From Termitomyces sp. T153 (taxonomy: Eukaryota; Basidiomycota; Agaricomycetes; Agaricales; Lyophyllaceae), in NCBI GenBank assembly GCA_018296165.2, contig JACKQL020000023.1:310001-374000 (forward strand): a DNA stretch of 64,000 nucleotides. Direction: 5' to 3'. This document shows, in pieces, positions 1-11,509 of this stretch. Below the pieces are notes generated by a model, which saw only the letters and a list, made by a program, of their open reading frames with translations, did not search any database and was not told the origin of the DNA. The position numbers and the translations under genes were made by a program. Each line of letters starts with the position of its first letter. Within the stretch, counting starts at the first letter, position 1.

Positions 1-158
1 GTGCCGTTAGGGTTTGCCAGAGAAGTGTCAGAGTTACCCAAAGTGGGTGTGGAGAGTGGTACAATGGTTGGCGGGTTTGACAAGGCATTGGGGGAGGGAC
101 TCCAAAGAAGCAAGCAGGCTAGGAACAATGTCAGGGGTCTAGGAAGCAGGTCATAACA
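1..158 (-). repeat. Left LTR (G), partial, of family-2 copy 1
   Basis: This matches the right-hand ends of the LTRs ending at 21532, 28095, 36267, 40664 and 10297: a stretch with group-like spacing around 'caatggttgg' and 'gggtc(c/t)agg', then a terminal TAACA decayed from TGACA. The rest of the LTR lies left of the window. After 158 the sequence jumps into internal sequence (gccagctatgc motif, also at 26434 and 30730). Confidence 0.65.
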
Positions 159-436
159 CAAGCCAGCTATGCTACTAGTTAGTTAGCATAGGGGTGGAGA
201 TACTTTCTCAAAGTTGGGTTTGCTCATTCTTGTAGTCCATCAATCTCCAAGCATGGGGGGGTTGATGGATTGATTTCAAGAGTAGAGAGTGTCTAGAGGT
301 TTGTGTTTTGGTGGGGGTGTGGTTGGGGAGGGGTTTGCTGAGCTCTAGAGTATTGTGTTTTGTTGGAGACATGCTTGGTTATGGGTTTGCTGTGCTCCAG
401 AGTATTGGTGGTGAGGTGGTGGGGTTCTAAGGTGAC

Positions 437-805
437 TGTCAGGGGACTTCCATTTCTGACCTCCATGACTTGTTCCAGCACCTCTGCAGCTTGTTTGGCA
501 TCTCCAGAGCTCATTCCAAAACCCCAGAGATTTCCAAAGAACTATGGAGTTCTCCATATTACCTCACTAATCATTGTCCTAGGGTTAGGATTAGCTCCAG
601 CCTGCTGTACAGTAGTTCCCACACCTCTGCCATCTGCTGATGCACTGCACTAAGCAGTGGGGATCCTTAGACTTGTTCTCTTCAGATTCCCCTCTGCTAG
701 GTGATTAGTTACTGATTGTACTGTTGTCTACTCTACTAATATACTTTGGATTCCCCTCTGCTAGCTGTGTGACTCTGATCTGCCACTCCAGAGGTTGCCC
801 TTACA
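437..805 (+). repeat. 5' LTR of chromodomain gypsy element
   Basis: 369 bp, TG...CA termini (ends cccttaca). It differs from the 3' LTR mainly by transitions. It contains the 11-mer AGACTTGTTCT at 669-679, which is complementary to the primer site just outside the LTR. No TATA box is evident upstream of that 11-mer. Confidence 0.93.
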
Positions 806-818
806 GCAGAACAAGTCT
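806..818 (+). other. Putative self-primer-binding site
   Basis: Two bases after the 5' LTR, 808-818 reads AGAACAAGTCT, the exact reverse complement of 669-679 inside the LTR (and of 5509-5519 in the 3' LTR). I saw no tRNA 3'-end complement here. In Tf1-type elements the 5' end of the element RNA folds back on such a site and primes reverse transcription; the same is inferred here. Confidence 0.75.
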
Positions 819-911
819 CCAGAAACTAGTCTGGAAGCTCCTCATAGCTGCAAGAAACATCCAAGCTATTATCCATTGCTTCTCCACTAAGATTAAGCAC
901 CATAGAGTTCT

Positions 912-2128
912 ATGTCTCAGCTTGCCAACTCAGACACACCCTTGGAGGCCCAGCCCCACAGAACAAAGCCTGGACTTGCCTGCTACACCTAGAAACCCAG
1001 GTGCAGTTAATGCAATCATTCCTTACTCATCATACAACTGAACTCTCTACCCTCCATCAAACAACAGATCTTATCTCCCAATCACTCCAGGCACTGCTCA
1101 AACTCCTAACTCCTGCCTCCACCCTTCCCACAGCTGCAGAACTAGCCCCAACTGCACTGGCACCCATTTCTGCAGCTCTAGTGACCCTACAACCATGGAT
1201 CCCATGCCCTACACTACCAGATGTATACAATAGTTCCTGCTCTGGCAGGGAACAATTCCTGCAGTCCTGCCTCACCTACATCCACCTCAGTAGGGACACC
1301 TTTCACTCCAACACATTGAAAATAGCCTGGATACTGTCATACATAAAGATGGGATGTGCCTCCACCTACATGCTACAAGTCTTCTGTCACCCTGGAGGTG
1401 TTGGAAGTTTTCCTGACTGGGCTGCTTTTGAGAAGGACTTCCACACAGAGTTTTTTCTGTTAGACCCTGCTAAGACTGTGACCTTGACACTATGTGATAG
1501 GGAGCGGTACAGGCAAGGATGATGTATGTTGGATGAGTACACATTCCAGGCTCTGGTTGAGCAAGCCACCTACCCTGATAGCCTTCAACTATGCCTCACC
1601 TTTTAGAATGGCCTGCACCCTGTGCTGGTGGAATGCATCAACAATCTTGCAGAGGGCTGCCCAGACAATGAAAAGGTTGTGTCATGGTGCAAGGTGGCCC
1701 AGGACCAGTGGCAACTCATGGAGATCTGGAGGGAGCTCTGCCACCCACATTCTGTGATGCACCCCACTCTATTCACCAATCTCTGCAACCCCATACCTGC
1801 TTGCCCAATGCCAGCCCTTTCTCTAGCTGTTCCTGTGACATGCCCCCTGCTGCCAGGCATTTCCATGGATATGGATGTGGCTAGGTAGCTCCATGCCACA
1901 CTGCTATTGTGTTGGAGATGCCAGAAGCCTGGGCACTTTGCATGGCATTGTCCCCTGGGCCTAGAGGTACATTGTTCCTCCATGACAAAACAGGAAGAAC
2001 TCCTCCTACAGCTGCTAGCTGCAAGGGATGCTGCCAGAGCTCTGTCACTAGATGCACCCACACTGGAGTTGACCCTGGAGGAGACTAGCATGTGTGCATC
2101 ACCCCCAGAGTTGAAGGAGAATTTTTAG
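912..2128 (+). pseudogene. gag relic with CCHC zinc knuckle (chromodomain gypsy)
   Basis: A decayed gag-like capsid gene. The body around 1001-1522 and 1530-1760 reads as a Ty3/gypsy gag in two frames, with phrases such as WAAFEKDF, FQALVEQATYPDSLQL and VLVECINNLAEGCPDNE. A retroviral-type knuckle CWRCQKPGHFAWHC (C-x2-C-x4-H-x4-C) is coded at 1910-1951, near the C-terminus as expected. Frame breaks near 1515 and 1605 and a stop in the early part prevent translation. It lies directly after the 5' LTR and primer site and is followed by the protease region. Confidence 0.8.
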
Positions 2129-2439
2129 TTGAGCAACAGATGAGGTGTATGCCTCTGTTGCTGGGTGCTAACAGATTCTCATGTCTGTCAGTAGAAAATG
2201 AAATTGCTTTTCCTGATGCTCTTCATCCTGAGACAGAAGAACCTCGATGCTCTCTCCAGATGTACAAATACCAACTCTGGAGCCCTCACCCAAGCTCTCC
2301 AACACCTTTGAGGGTCCACTATTGTGGCCCCACCTGAGTGCATTGAATGCCCTGACAGTATATGATGGCTTCCAGCCCATCCACCAACTCCCTGTGCCTT
2401 GATGTAGAGACCAAGACAATGGACACATAGCAAGCCTGC

Positions 2440-3785
2440 AGAGTCATAGCTTTGCTGGATAGCAGAGCAATGGGACTTTTCTTGGACTCAGAGTTTGTGA
2501 AATGCCATAGCCTAACTATGCAGCCCCTCCCCAAGCCAATTCTAGTCTACAACATCAATGGAATGCTTAACAAAGCAGGCACCATCAGCTCTGTGGTTGA
2601 TCTGGTCCTTCACTATTGGAATCATGTGGAGTGTGCCATTTTTGCTGTCACTAGCTTGGATAGGCAGGACATGATCCTTGGGTTCACATGGCTCTACAAG
2701 CACAACTCCAAAGTGGATTGGACCAAGGGGGAGGTAACCATAATTAAGTGCCTTCAGAGGTGCTCTGCCTGTGCTGCCAAGAATATGGAAGAATGCCAGG
2801 CTCAAGTCTGAGAACATGCAGTTATCTGTGCATATCACACTGGCCCTCTTCCCTTTGCAGATCTGGACCTCCTGGATCTCCTGCCTCTGCCCATCCCTCA
2901 TAGAGAGACTCTCTACAAGGATGACTGGAGCAGTGGCAGAGCTCCAGAGGAGGAATGTGGAGAGGAGTTTGGTGGCATACACAAGCTGGAGTTTCAGGAT
3001 GAGGTGGTAGAAGTGGGGGACTGGATTTACACTACCACCATACACTCACCACTCTCAGTTGCAGAGATTTGGGCTAGCCAGACCACATCCCAGAGGCTGG
3101 CCCAGGCATTTGCTGCCAATGCTGCACCCCAGGAGTTCCAAGATGTTGTGCCCCCCTACCTCCATGCATTTGAGGATGTGTTCTCCAAGGCCTTGTTTGA
3201 CATGCTTCTGGAGTACAAGAAGTGGGACCATGCCATTGAACTGCTGCCAGACTCCATGCCCTCCAGCTATAAGGTTTACCTGCTAGCACCCAGGGTACAG
3301 AACAAACTCAATGCCTTCCTGCAGGAGAACCTGGACTCTAGTTGCATTTGCCCTTCCAAGTCTCCAATGGCTTCTCCAGCCTTCTTAATCAAGAAGAAGG
3401 ATGGCTCACTCTGATTGGTCCAGGACTATTGGGTTCTCAATGCCATGATGGTGAAGAACTGCTACCTCCTCCCCCTCATTTCTGAGCTCATCAACAACCT
3501 CTGGGGTGCACAATACTTCACTAAACTGGACATTCAGTGGGTTTACAACAATGTGTGCATCCAGGAAGGAGACTAGTGGAAGGCCACCTTCCAGACCAAC
3601 TGGAGATTGTTTGAACTGCTCATGATGTTCTTTGGACTCACCAACAGCCCTGCCACCTTCCAGACAATGATGAACAACATCTTCCAGGACCTCATTGCAG
3701 ATGGCATAGTGTATGTATACTTCATCAACATTCTCATCTACACCATGACACTAGAAGAATACCATTGGATCATTCACCTCACAAC
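2440..3785 (+). pseudogene. pol relic: aspartic protease and reverse transcriptase
   Basis: The protease motif region starts at 2449 and reads ALLDSRAMGLFLD; the catalytic aspartate (2458-2460) is kept, but the Gly of the usual D-S/T-G triad is Arg. The reverse transcriptase runs from about 3210. It includes PMASPAFLIKKKDGSL, a finger/palm block with FFGLTNSPATFQTMMN, and the active-site strand at 3718-3729, which reads YFIN instead of the usual YLDD, so catalytic aspartates are lost. Stops occur after KKDGSL and after QEGD. The sequence jumps at about 3785 straight to RNase H, so the RT thumb/connection region is deleted. This is clearly dead by sequence. Confidence 0.85.
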
Positions 3786-3789
3786 TCCT

Positions 3790-4066
3790 TCTTCCAGGTG
3801 GAAGCTGACAGCTCTGATTTTGCCACTGGGGCTGTTCTTTTGCAGCAATCCCCAGAGGATGGAAAGTGGCATCTGGTGGCCTTTTACTCCAAGAGCCTAA
3901 ATGCAGTGGAGTGGAATCACAAGATCCATGACAAGGAGATGCTGGCCATCATCTGGTTGTTTGAGGAGTGGCAGCACTTCCTGGAAGGTGTGCAGCACAA
4001 GTTTGAGGTTCAGATGGATCATAAGAACCTTGAATACTTCCAGAAAGCTAAGAAACTCAATTGCTA
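3790..4066 (+). pseudogene. RNase H relic of pol
   Basis: A frame starting near 3790 reads VEADSSDFATGAVLLQQS and then VAFYSKSLNAVEWNHKIHDKEMLAII, the standard Ty3/gypsy RNase H core with its first acidic residue in EADSSD and the glutamate in DKEML. It ends abruptly at about 4062 (AKKLNC, then stop) and runs into integrase, so the RNase H tail and the integrase zinc-binding domain have been deleted. Confidence 0.85.
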
Positions 4067-4510
4067 ATAGGCCCAGTGGACTTCATTGTAGAACTCCCCA
4101 ACACTCATGGTTACAATGCAATCATGGTGGTGGTGGACCTATTCGGCAAGCAAGCATACTTCATTCCAATCCACACCACCTGCTCTGCCATAGGCACCAC
4201 AAATCTGTACCAGAGGAACATCTGGAAACTCCACAGCCTCTCCAATGCTTATGTCCCTGACTGGGGACCACAATTTGTTGCAGAGTTCACCAGGAAGCTC
4301 TACCAATTGCTCAGAGTGAAGCTTCACGACTCTACTGCCTATCACCCACAGTCTGATGGCTAGACTGAGCACATAAACCAGGAGTTGGAGCAGTATCTCT
4401 GCCTTTTCTATAACAAATGCCAGAATGACTGGGATGAACTCCTCCCCAATGCTGAGTCTCAGTACAACAACTACATTCATGCATCCACCCAGTCCCCATT
4501 CTTGGGCACA
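4066..4510 (+). pseudogene. Integrase catalytic core relic
   Basis: The frame from 4066 reads PVDFIVELPNTHGYNAIMVVVDLFGKQAYFIP, then DWGPQFVAEF, then TAYHPQSDG (followed by TAG) and, after the stop, NQELEQYL. The D, D and E of the retroviral DDE triad are recognisable (VVVD, DWGPQ, NQE). The HHCC zinc domain is missing because of the upstream deletion. A duplicated stretch follows at about 4520-4700, in which EQSSEQVC appears twice about 110 bp apart, a local duplication within the integrase C-terminal region. Confidence 0.85.
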
Positions 4511-4799
4511 TCCCTTGGAGAGCAAAGCAGTGAACAAGTTTGTGGACCAAATGAGGAGGTCACAGGAGGAGGCCTGAGCAGCACTAGTGAAGGCAAAGGA
4601 AGCACACCCCTCAGAGAACAAAGCAGTGAACAAGTTTGTAAACTGAATGAGAAGGTCACAGGAGAAGGCCGGGGCAGTACTAGTGAAGGCAAAGGACAAC
4701 ATGGTGTGATACTACAACCACAGGAGGACCCTGGGGCACAAATACCAGCCCAGAGATTGAGCCTATCTAGATGCTTCTGACATTGCAACTACCCAGCAC

Positions 4800-5230
4800 T
4801 CAAAAAAGCTGTCACACTATCAGTTGGGTCCATTTGTGGTAGAACAACAGGTAGGGCCCCTAGCCTATCAACTCCAACTTCCCATGGAGATGCATCAGCT
4901 CCATCCAGTGTTCAATGTGGTCAAACTGATGCTGGCCCCAAAGGATCCTATTCCAGGGCAATGCCTGCCACCCCTGCCACTCCCAGTGGTGGTTGACAAT
5001 AACAAGGAGTATGAGGTGGAGGAAATACTGGATAGCCATTTATTCTGGGAATGACTACAATACAAGGTGAAGTGGAAAGGCTAGAGGATCAATAATATCT
5101 CTTGGGAACCATGGGAGAACATATATGCCCCCAGACTCATCATGAAGTTCCACAAGAGACATCCAGACATTCCACACACCATTCAAGGAATCTACCCTAT
5201 TTTGCCAGCAGACCAAGCAATTAGGGACTT
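4800..5230 (+). pseudogene. Integrase C-terminal region with chromodomain
   Basis: Reads SYQLGPFVVEQQVGPLAYQL then MHQLHPVFNVV, the GPY/F-type tail of chromovirus integrases. From 5004 it reads EYEVEEILDS, a stop, LQYKVKWKG, a stop, then ISWEPWENIYAPRL and FHKRHPD, an unmistakable chromodomain. Two stops interrupt it, the second replacing the Tyr/Trp position after VKWKG. Chromodomains target such integrases to modified histones; that role is family knowledge, not tested here. Confidence 0.88.
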
Positions 5231-5276
5231 TTTTTTACCCCATGCATCAAGATGCCACATGCTAGAGGGGGGGTGA

Positions 5277-5645
5277 TGTCAGGGGACTTCCATTTCCAAC
5301 CTCTGTAACTTGTTCCAACACTTCCACAGCTTGTTTGGCATCTCCAGAGCTCATTCCAGAACTCCAGAGATCTTCAGAGAACTGTGGAGTTCTCCATATC
5401 ACCTCACCAATCATTGTTTAAGGGTTAGGATTAGTTCTGGCCTGCTATACAGTAGTTCCCATGCCTCTGCCATCTGCTGATGTGCTGTGCCAAGCAGCAG
5501 GTATCCTTAGACTTGTTCTCTTCAGATTCCCCTCTACTAGGTGATTAGTTACTGATTGTACCATTGTCTACTCTGCTAATATACTTCAGATTCCTCTCTG
5601 CTAGCTGTGTAACTCCAATCTGCCCACCTGGAGGTCACCCTTATA
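5277..5645 (+). repeat. 3' LTR of chromodomain gypsy element
   Basis: 369 bp, the same length as the 5' LTR and collinear with it, ending cccttata. It is preceded by the purine run gctagagggggggtga at 5261-5276, the polypurine tract that primes plus-strand synthesis, and followed by GTGAC at 5646-5650. Confidence 0.93.
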
Positions 5646-8600
5646 GTGACCAGTCTCAGTGGGTTTCCTTGGTCTGGAGTTGGGATTTGTAGGTTTGGAC
5701 ATGCTATGTGACATTCCTTCTTGTTCCTGGTCAAGAGTAAGTCCAGAGATGGGTAGGGGAGTCTTATGTATTTCTGGCATCCTTGGAGCTTGTGATGCTG
5801 CTAGACTTTGTCAGGATGAGTATGTTTGGAGTTCTTCTTGGAGTAGGGGTTGCTAGTATGGAGACAGCACAGGGGTTGATTGGTGGATGATTCTTGGTGG
5901 GGATGCTTTTGGGTGAGGTGTGGAGTAGGGATGGGTTTGGAGTTGCCATCCTTGGGTCACCTTTTCTGGGATAGGGGTCAGGAGTTTGGGGTTGGCATGA
6001 GCATTGGTTGGTTGGCAGACTCCTATGGTACAAGTATTGGTTGGGGCAGATTCTTAGCAGAGTTGTTCTGGCTGCTGTGTTGAGTGAGAAAGGAGTTTGG
6101 GGTTGCTGTTCCATGAGTTGTTCTTTCTGAGGGTGGGAGCAGGGGGTCTGGAGGTGGTGTAAGGGGCAGGTCAGCTGCTGGCTCATTAGCAGAGTTGCAT
6201 TGAGAGTTGTACTGTCTAGCAGTAGATTGTCCCTTCCTAAGGTGGAGCCAGCAGACTGGAGGCAGTGCAGGGGTTGGTGGGGCACTGGCTTGTTGATAAA
6301 GTTGCTTCTTGGGGGTTGTGGAGCATGAGCAGGATTAATCTGGGGTTGAGCTTTGTGGGTCTTCTTCCAGAGTAGGAGCCAATAGTCTAGGGTTTAGCAT
6401 GAGGAGCTGGTTGGGTGTTGGCTTATTTTGATGGGGTGGTCTTCAGAGATGGTGTTGAGTGGGGGAAGGGGTCTGGGAGTGTGTTTTATCAGTCTGTTCT
6501 TCCCAGAGCAAAATTCAGGGGTCCAGAGGCAATGGAAAGAGTGGGTTGGGGGATTGGCTCTTTGGCAGAGTTGTGGTGGAGGTTGTGCTAGGCAAGGAGG
6601 GGGTCACTGGGTGGCAGAATTCATTCTGCTCAGCCTAAAAGGGGCTTCTTTAGGTACTCATAGGTCATCTGGCAGGGGTGTTGAGGTCCTTTTGGGGTAG
6701 CAGGGTTCAAAGTCATATTTTAGAGGAGTTCTTGGGCTAGCAAGCAGCAGAGTTGTTGAGTAAGAGCAACTGTCCTTAGAGTCATTTGGGGATGTGGCAG
6801 GTGTATTTTAGCTGATCCCCCAAGAAGTTGAATGGGTTGGGCAGTCTTCCTACTGTGCAAAGTTGTTGTTCATGTTGAGGAGGAGGTTGCCTGCAAATAT
6901 TGGAGGGTGGTGGGGAAGTTGGTCATTCAAGGGCATCACTGAATACTCAAAGGGGGCCACAGCAGGTGTGGGGGCAATCTTCCATTCATGCTCCAGAGTG
7001 GTCCAGAGGTCACTGTAGATGGTGTGGAAGTAGGTCTTGGCACTGTGGGGGCAATCAACAAGATTTCTGGTCAGGGGGAGGGAGTACTGCTTCTTTCAAG
7101 GGCATTGTTGATCCCTTGATCATTGGGGCAGAGTTGGAGGAGCCATTTGTTTTTCTTGGCATCTGGGTTGAAGCTCCAGTATATGTGGTTGAGTTGCATG
7201 GCACATTGCCAAGCTTGAGGGGGAACTGCTTTGAGTGTCCAGAGTTTGTTCTTTCACTAGGTAATTTATTTTTGTTGGAGGGGTGATGGAGGACAACAGC
7301 TGGGTTGTGACTCCAGTAGTGGAGTTCAGGGTGCATGATGTCTTTACTCATTGACAGGTGGAGGTGGCAGTGGCATTTTTTCAATTTTGACTTGGCAGTG
7401 GGTGGTGGCAGAGAATGCTACTCTTTTCTGGGAGAATGCATCAGCAAACCTATGGTACTCCAGAGAAACTACTTTAGATGGGATTTGTTCTTCTATTACT
7501 CCAGTGGTGTGGTCCCTGCATATCGATGTCTTTTTTTTGGCAAGGGTGGAGGGTTTGAGGTCAATTATAGTTGAGGATTTGGACTTGCAGAGTGTGTGCT
7601 ATGGGGACAGTGCTGATGGGTTGGTGTCAAAGGTTCCCCAGATGGGTGTTGGGGTTGAGATGGTGGGGTCTGGAGCTGTGTTGCTAGGGTCCAGAGTTGT
7701 GTAAGGAGGTCTGGGGTTGCCTGGAGTTGTGGATCAAGGCACCTTGGGCCTTTATGTTGATTCCTTAGGGCATTGAGGAAGGCTCTTGAGGGCATTCAAG
7801 GGGGCAGAGGTGTATTTTTGGTAAGGTAGGTTTGGAGTTGCAATGTCTGGGTCTGGAGCTATCTAGAGTCATGGGTTACTTTCTGAATCAATTTGGCAGG
7901 GGGGAAAGCTTCCAAGGGGCACTTGGAAGTGCATTCTTTGTTGTTGAAGCTTCAGGGTTTGAGATGGTTGGGTGTCAAGGTTGTGGAAATAGGCCCAGAG
8001 AGGTGATGGTGGGGTTCTTTGCTACCTTTGAAGAACATGTCAGTGAGTTCATGATACTCTGTTGAAACTACTTTGTTAAGAATTCTCTTTTTCCTATAGA
8101 CTGTTCCAGCAGGATAGCTTCTGTGCTTGGGTGTTCTTTTGGTAAGGATGGCATGATTGATAGTTGAAGGGCAGAAGGCCCATCTTGTGAAGTGCATGTG
8201 GAGAGGGCAGCATTGAATATTTGGATGCCAGGGGTTCCAGATCAATTGGGAGGGGGTGTCAATGTAATGGCAGAGGGGTTCAGAGTTGTCTAGCATTGTG
8301 GGTCAGGGTGCCACAGTCCTTATGTTGACTTCTGGAGTTTGCTGGGGAGTGTCTTTGGAGTGTGTTCAAGGAGGCCATGGTGGAGGTGCATCTTTCTTCA
8401 TTCTTTGGCCATCTTAAGGTTTGGGAATTCTTTTGTATTGGTCTGGAGCTGCTGGAGTTGGGTCAGAGGCATTGGAGCATTGGGGGACTGGAGAGAGAGG
8501 TGGAGGGGGGTGCATTTGTGCTTAGAGACTTCAGTGCAGAGTTTGTCCAGTCAAATGTTGGGCAGAGTCAATGGCTGGGTAACCCAAGTGGTCCTAGCTG

Positions 8601-9405
8601 ATTCTGGAGTTTGGGTTTGAGGTTGGGGGTGGAGCACTGGTCTTGAAATCCTGACTGATTCTTGGAGGAGGAGGGTTGTTGGGGGTGGTGGTTGATTCCA
8701 ATGACAGCAGGGTTTACTTTGGAGGGTTGATGTCCTCAGGATTGGCTAAGGGCATTGCATGGAGGTCATATTGTTTTTGGGTAAGCATCAGAGGCTGGTG
8801 CTGTTGATTTGGGTGGAAGTGGTGCTGTCAGAGAGTTGTGTGCTCAGATATTGGTAGTATGCAGACCTTGACAGAGCTGTGGGAGTGCCCAGGGATGTTG
8901 GTGCTGCTCCTTAAGGAAGATGTGGCATTGGTGGAAATTTATCCAGAGTTGTGCAGTTATTCCAGTTGGGCTGGGGTAGGGCCAGGTAGGTCTGAAGGTG
9001 TTGGACTAGGAGGTTGGTGGTCAGAGGTCTCATCATTGTTTGTTGGTGGGGAGAGTAACTTGTTCTTATGCAGCAAGTGATTGTCTCCAGCAGGGGTTTG
9101 CATTACTGTTGGGGAGATGGTGTTAATGAGATGCCAGAGAAGTTGTCAAGCAATAGATTGATTTGTTGCTGGAGTTGATTGGAGATGGGGTTGCAGATGT
9201 CATGGTCAGCCCTAATAGGAGGCAGGACTGGTGGAGGAGGTGAGGGAGGTGTAGAAGGTGCAGGAGAGGGTGGTGTACAGATGATTTGATGGGAGTTGAG
9301 CAAAGAGAATGTCCATAGTGAGAGCCATTGTGTGGGGGTGTGACCAGACCAGAGGGGACCTTTGGCATTGGATCTGCAATTTAATATGCCTTGGCAAACA
9401 GATAT

Positions 9406-10297
9406 TTGTGAGGATAAGCAAGGGGGAGCAGTCCAAACAAGTCTGAGGTAGTCCAGGGAAGTCTAGGACAAGGTATAGAGAAGGTTTGGACTTGAAGGGG
9501 TGTCAGACACAAGTCCTAAAGTGAGTATTGGAAGTGCAGGGCAAACAGAGGCTACACAAGTGATGGGAGTAGGGCTGGAGCTTGATGGGAGATCAATAGA
9601 TGTTGATGAGTCTTGGGACCAAGCAATTAGCAAGGTCCAGAGTTGGTTTATGAATGTTCAAAGTTTGTAATTTTAAGTGCAGAGTTTGTAATGGTATTTA
9701 AGGCTTAAGGGACTTGAACACAATAGAGGAAATGGAGTTGAACAAGATGAGATGGAATACAAAACACAAGAGAGAAACAATCAGAAACACATCAGGTAAG
9801 GCAATATCAAGACTAGAGTATGGGATGCTACTCTACAACTTATATACTGACTACTGGAGAGCTCCAGGGGGCAGTGGTTCTGGTGGCAGGGCTTATCAGA
9901 GCTGTGCAGAGTTGATGGGTGTCAGTTGTGATCAGGGGACAGGCTGCAGTGATGTTCTGATGGGATCAGTTGAGGATGTGGGCTGTCCCAGGGTTGTTGT
10001 GATGCTCTGGAGTTGGTTGGGTCCAGGGTGATGAGCTGGTGATGTATGCCAGAGTCAGGAACAGTGGGGGAGAGTTCCAGGGGCTCAGGAGAGGCAGAGG
10101 AAGCATTGACAGCTGCAGAGAAGGCATTGGAGTCAGCCAGGGGACCATCAGAGTTTGCCAAAGAAGTGTTGGAGTTGCACAGAGTGGGCATCATGGATTG
10201 ACAAAGATTGGGGGAGTTCAAGGAGGCATTGGGGATAACTCCAGAAGAGCAGGGTGGCTAAAAACAAGATTGGGGGTCCAGGGAGCAGGTTGTAACA
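9406..10297 (-). repeat. Right LTR (A) of family-2 copy 1, truncated at its left edge
   Basis: Collinear with 39630-40664 (LTR B), including the caatatcaagact motif at about 9802 and the 'acttatatactgactact' block at about 9838. The first roughly 110 bp of the LTR (the tgtcaggttctgctgacc block) and the adjacent primer site are deleted. It ends TAACA at 10297, directly against DIRS terminal sequence. Confidence 0.75.
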
Positions 10298-10875
10298 GAA
10301 GAGGCACAAAAGGAATGTGGAATGGGTTTCAGACAAAGCAAAATGATCACATGACCTTAAACTACTTGAATTGATACCACCATCTTCATGCATACCTTGC
10401 ATACTAAGAGTATATCAAAACCTCTAAGTTTCTCCTTCTCTCATTACTACATGCTTGACTTTCTCAAAGAGAGTGTGCTGAGCACTGCCCAGGATAGCAC
10501 AATCAGCAAGTAGACACCTGTCAATGTTGCTCACTATGACTATCGACATAGTAAAATAGTGGTGGTACAATGATCTTGTATTGGTCATAAGTCAAAGTTG
10601 TGTTGTTTGTATGTGGAATGTGGATGTGTTGTGGTCTTGAGTTATTGATGTTTGAACACAGAGGATGCTTGAAGTTGGGTGGGAGGAAGGCTGAGAAAGT
10701 CAGGCATGTAGTAATGAGAGTAGGAGAAACTTAGAGGTTTTGATATACTCTTAGTACACAAGGTATGTGTGAAGATAGTGGTATCAATCCAAGTGGTTCA
10801 AGGTCATGTGATTGTTTTGCTTTGTCTGAAACCCATTCCACATTCCTTTTGTGCCTCTTCCTGTGGACTGAGGAA
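10298..10875. repeat. Inverted repeat made of two head-to-head DIRS terminal segments
   Basis: 10298-10466 matches 42269-42434 in the same orientation. 10470-10875 matches the reverse complement of 42254 to about 42655. The two arms (about 170 bp) are therefore inverted copies of each other around a loop of roughly 220 bp. The second, longer arm is the left inverted terminus of the DIRS element whose right terminus lies at 42108-42754. The first arm is a truncated extra copy, cut by LTR A. Confidence 0.8.
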
Positions 10876-11509
10876 ATTTCTAGGATACACCTTCCACTGC
10901 TACTTCATGTGTAACTCTCTCTCCCCACCATCACTACCTCTTTGGACTCAGACTGACTGGGTAACCCTTGCCCTTGCACACAGTCCCAAAAGGGCTTGCC
11001 CCTGACTTATTTGCACATGGGCAAGCAGAACATGCATCAAGATGGGAGAGGCTACTACCCACATACACCCATGGAGGAACTGCCTGAGGACAAGGAACTC
11101 AACTTCAATGGGCAGGAGGACAAACCACACTTCTCTTCAGAGAAACACCCCACAGGCAATCCCACACATGCAGACATGTCACAGGCCCATCCTCCCCCCA
11201 AGGGTTTTCACTCCCAGTGGACCAGATTGCACATCCAAACCTGCCCCAGATCCATGGCCCATCTCTCCACCTGCAGCCCCAGTTTCTTCCATGCATTTCC
11301 ACCCAGCCCCCACCATATTGACCATTCCATTCAGCCTAATTTGACAAGCTCCCCTCACCTCTCTCCCTCTGCCAGCCACTTGCAATACCACACCTTCCCC
11401 AATGGCTCCATTCTCTGCAGTGCAATGTTGAGCTGACAAGCATTGGCATTATTTACCTGGGCACAAATTCATCACCCAAGACATTGATGCCATACTACAC
11501 TCAGCATGG

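Larger units (their letters stand above)
432..5650 (+). mobile_element. Chromodomain Ty3/gypsy (Tf1/sushi-like, self-priming) retrotransposon with target-site duplication
   Basis: A structurally complete but coding-dead LTR retrotransposon. Two 369-bp LTRs (437-805 and 5277-5645) begin TGTCAGGGG. The 5' LTR ends in CA and the 3' LTR in TA, a C-to-T change. The 5-bp duplication GTGAC flanks it at 432-436 and 5646-5650. A purine tract (about 5261-5276) precedes the 3' LTR. Between the LTRs, in plus-strand order, are relics of gag with a CCHC knuckle, aspartic protease, reverse transcriptase, RNase H, integrase and a C-terminal chromodomain, which is the chromovirus order. Stops, frameshifts and two internal deletions (RT to RNase H, RNase H to integrase) kill it. 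An empty-site paralogue at about 31036-31090 confirms the insertion boundaries. Confidence 0.93.
1..10297 (-). mobile_element. Family-2 LTR retroelement copy 1 (G-A), non-autonomous, interrupted by a gypsy element
   Basis: A copy of the minus-oriented LTR family that also makes the two nested elements further right. It has a partial left LTR (1-158, ending in a decayed TAACA terminus), an internal region (159-436 and 5651 to about 9405) and a right LTR (about 9406-10297). The internal part is G-rich on the plus strand, lacks any recognisable pol on either strand, and aligns by eye with 30730-35040 and with 26431-26857 plus 36268-39518. Compared with those copies it has lost the segment next to the left LTR (polypurine tract and zinc-finger-like relic) and about 240 bp spanning the right LTR edge and primer site. 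Its left flank is outside the window, so no target duplication can be tested. It is interrupted by the chromodomain element at 437-5645. Confidence 0.7.

Noticed and set aside
5764..9436. Long Pro/Thr/Ser-rich minus-strand ORFs
   Set aside because: G-rich, CpG-depleted DNA yields few stops on the complementary strand; none has family motifs and equivalent frames are broken in sister copies.
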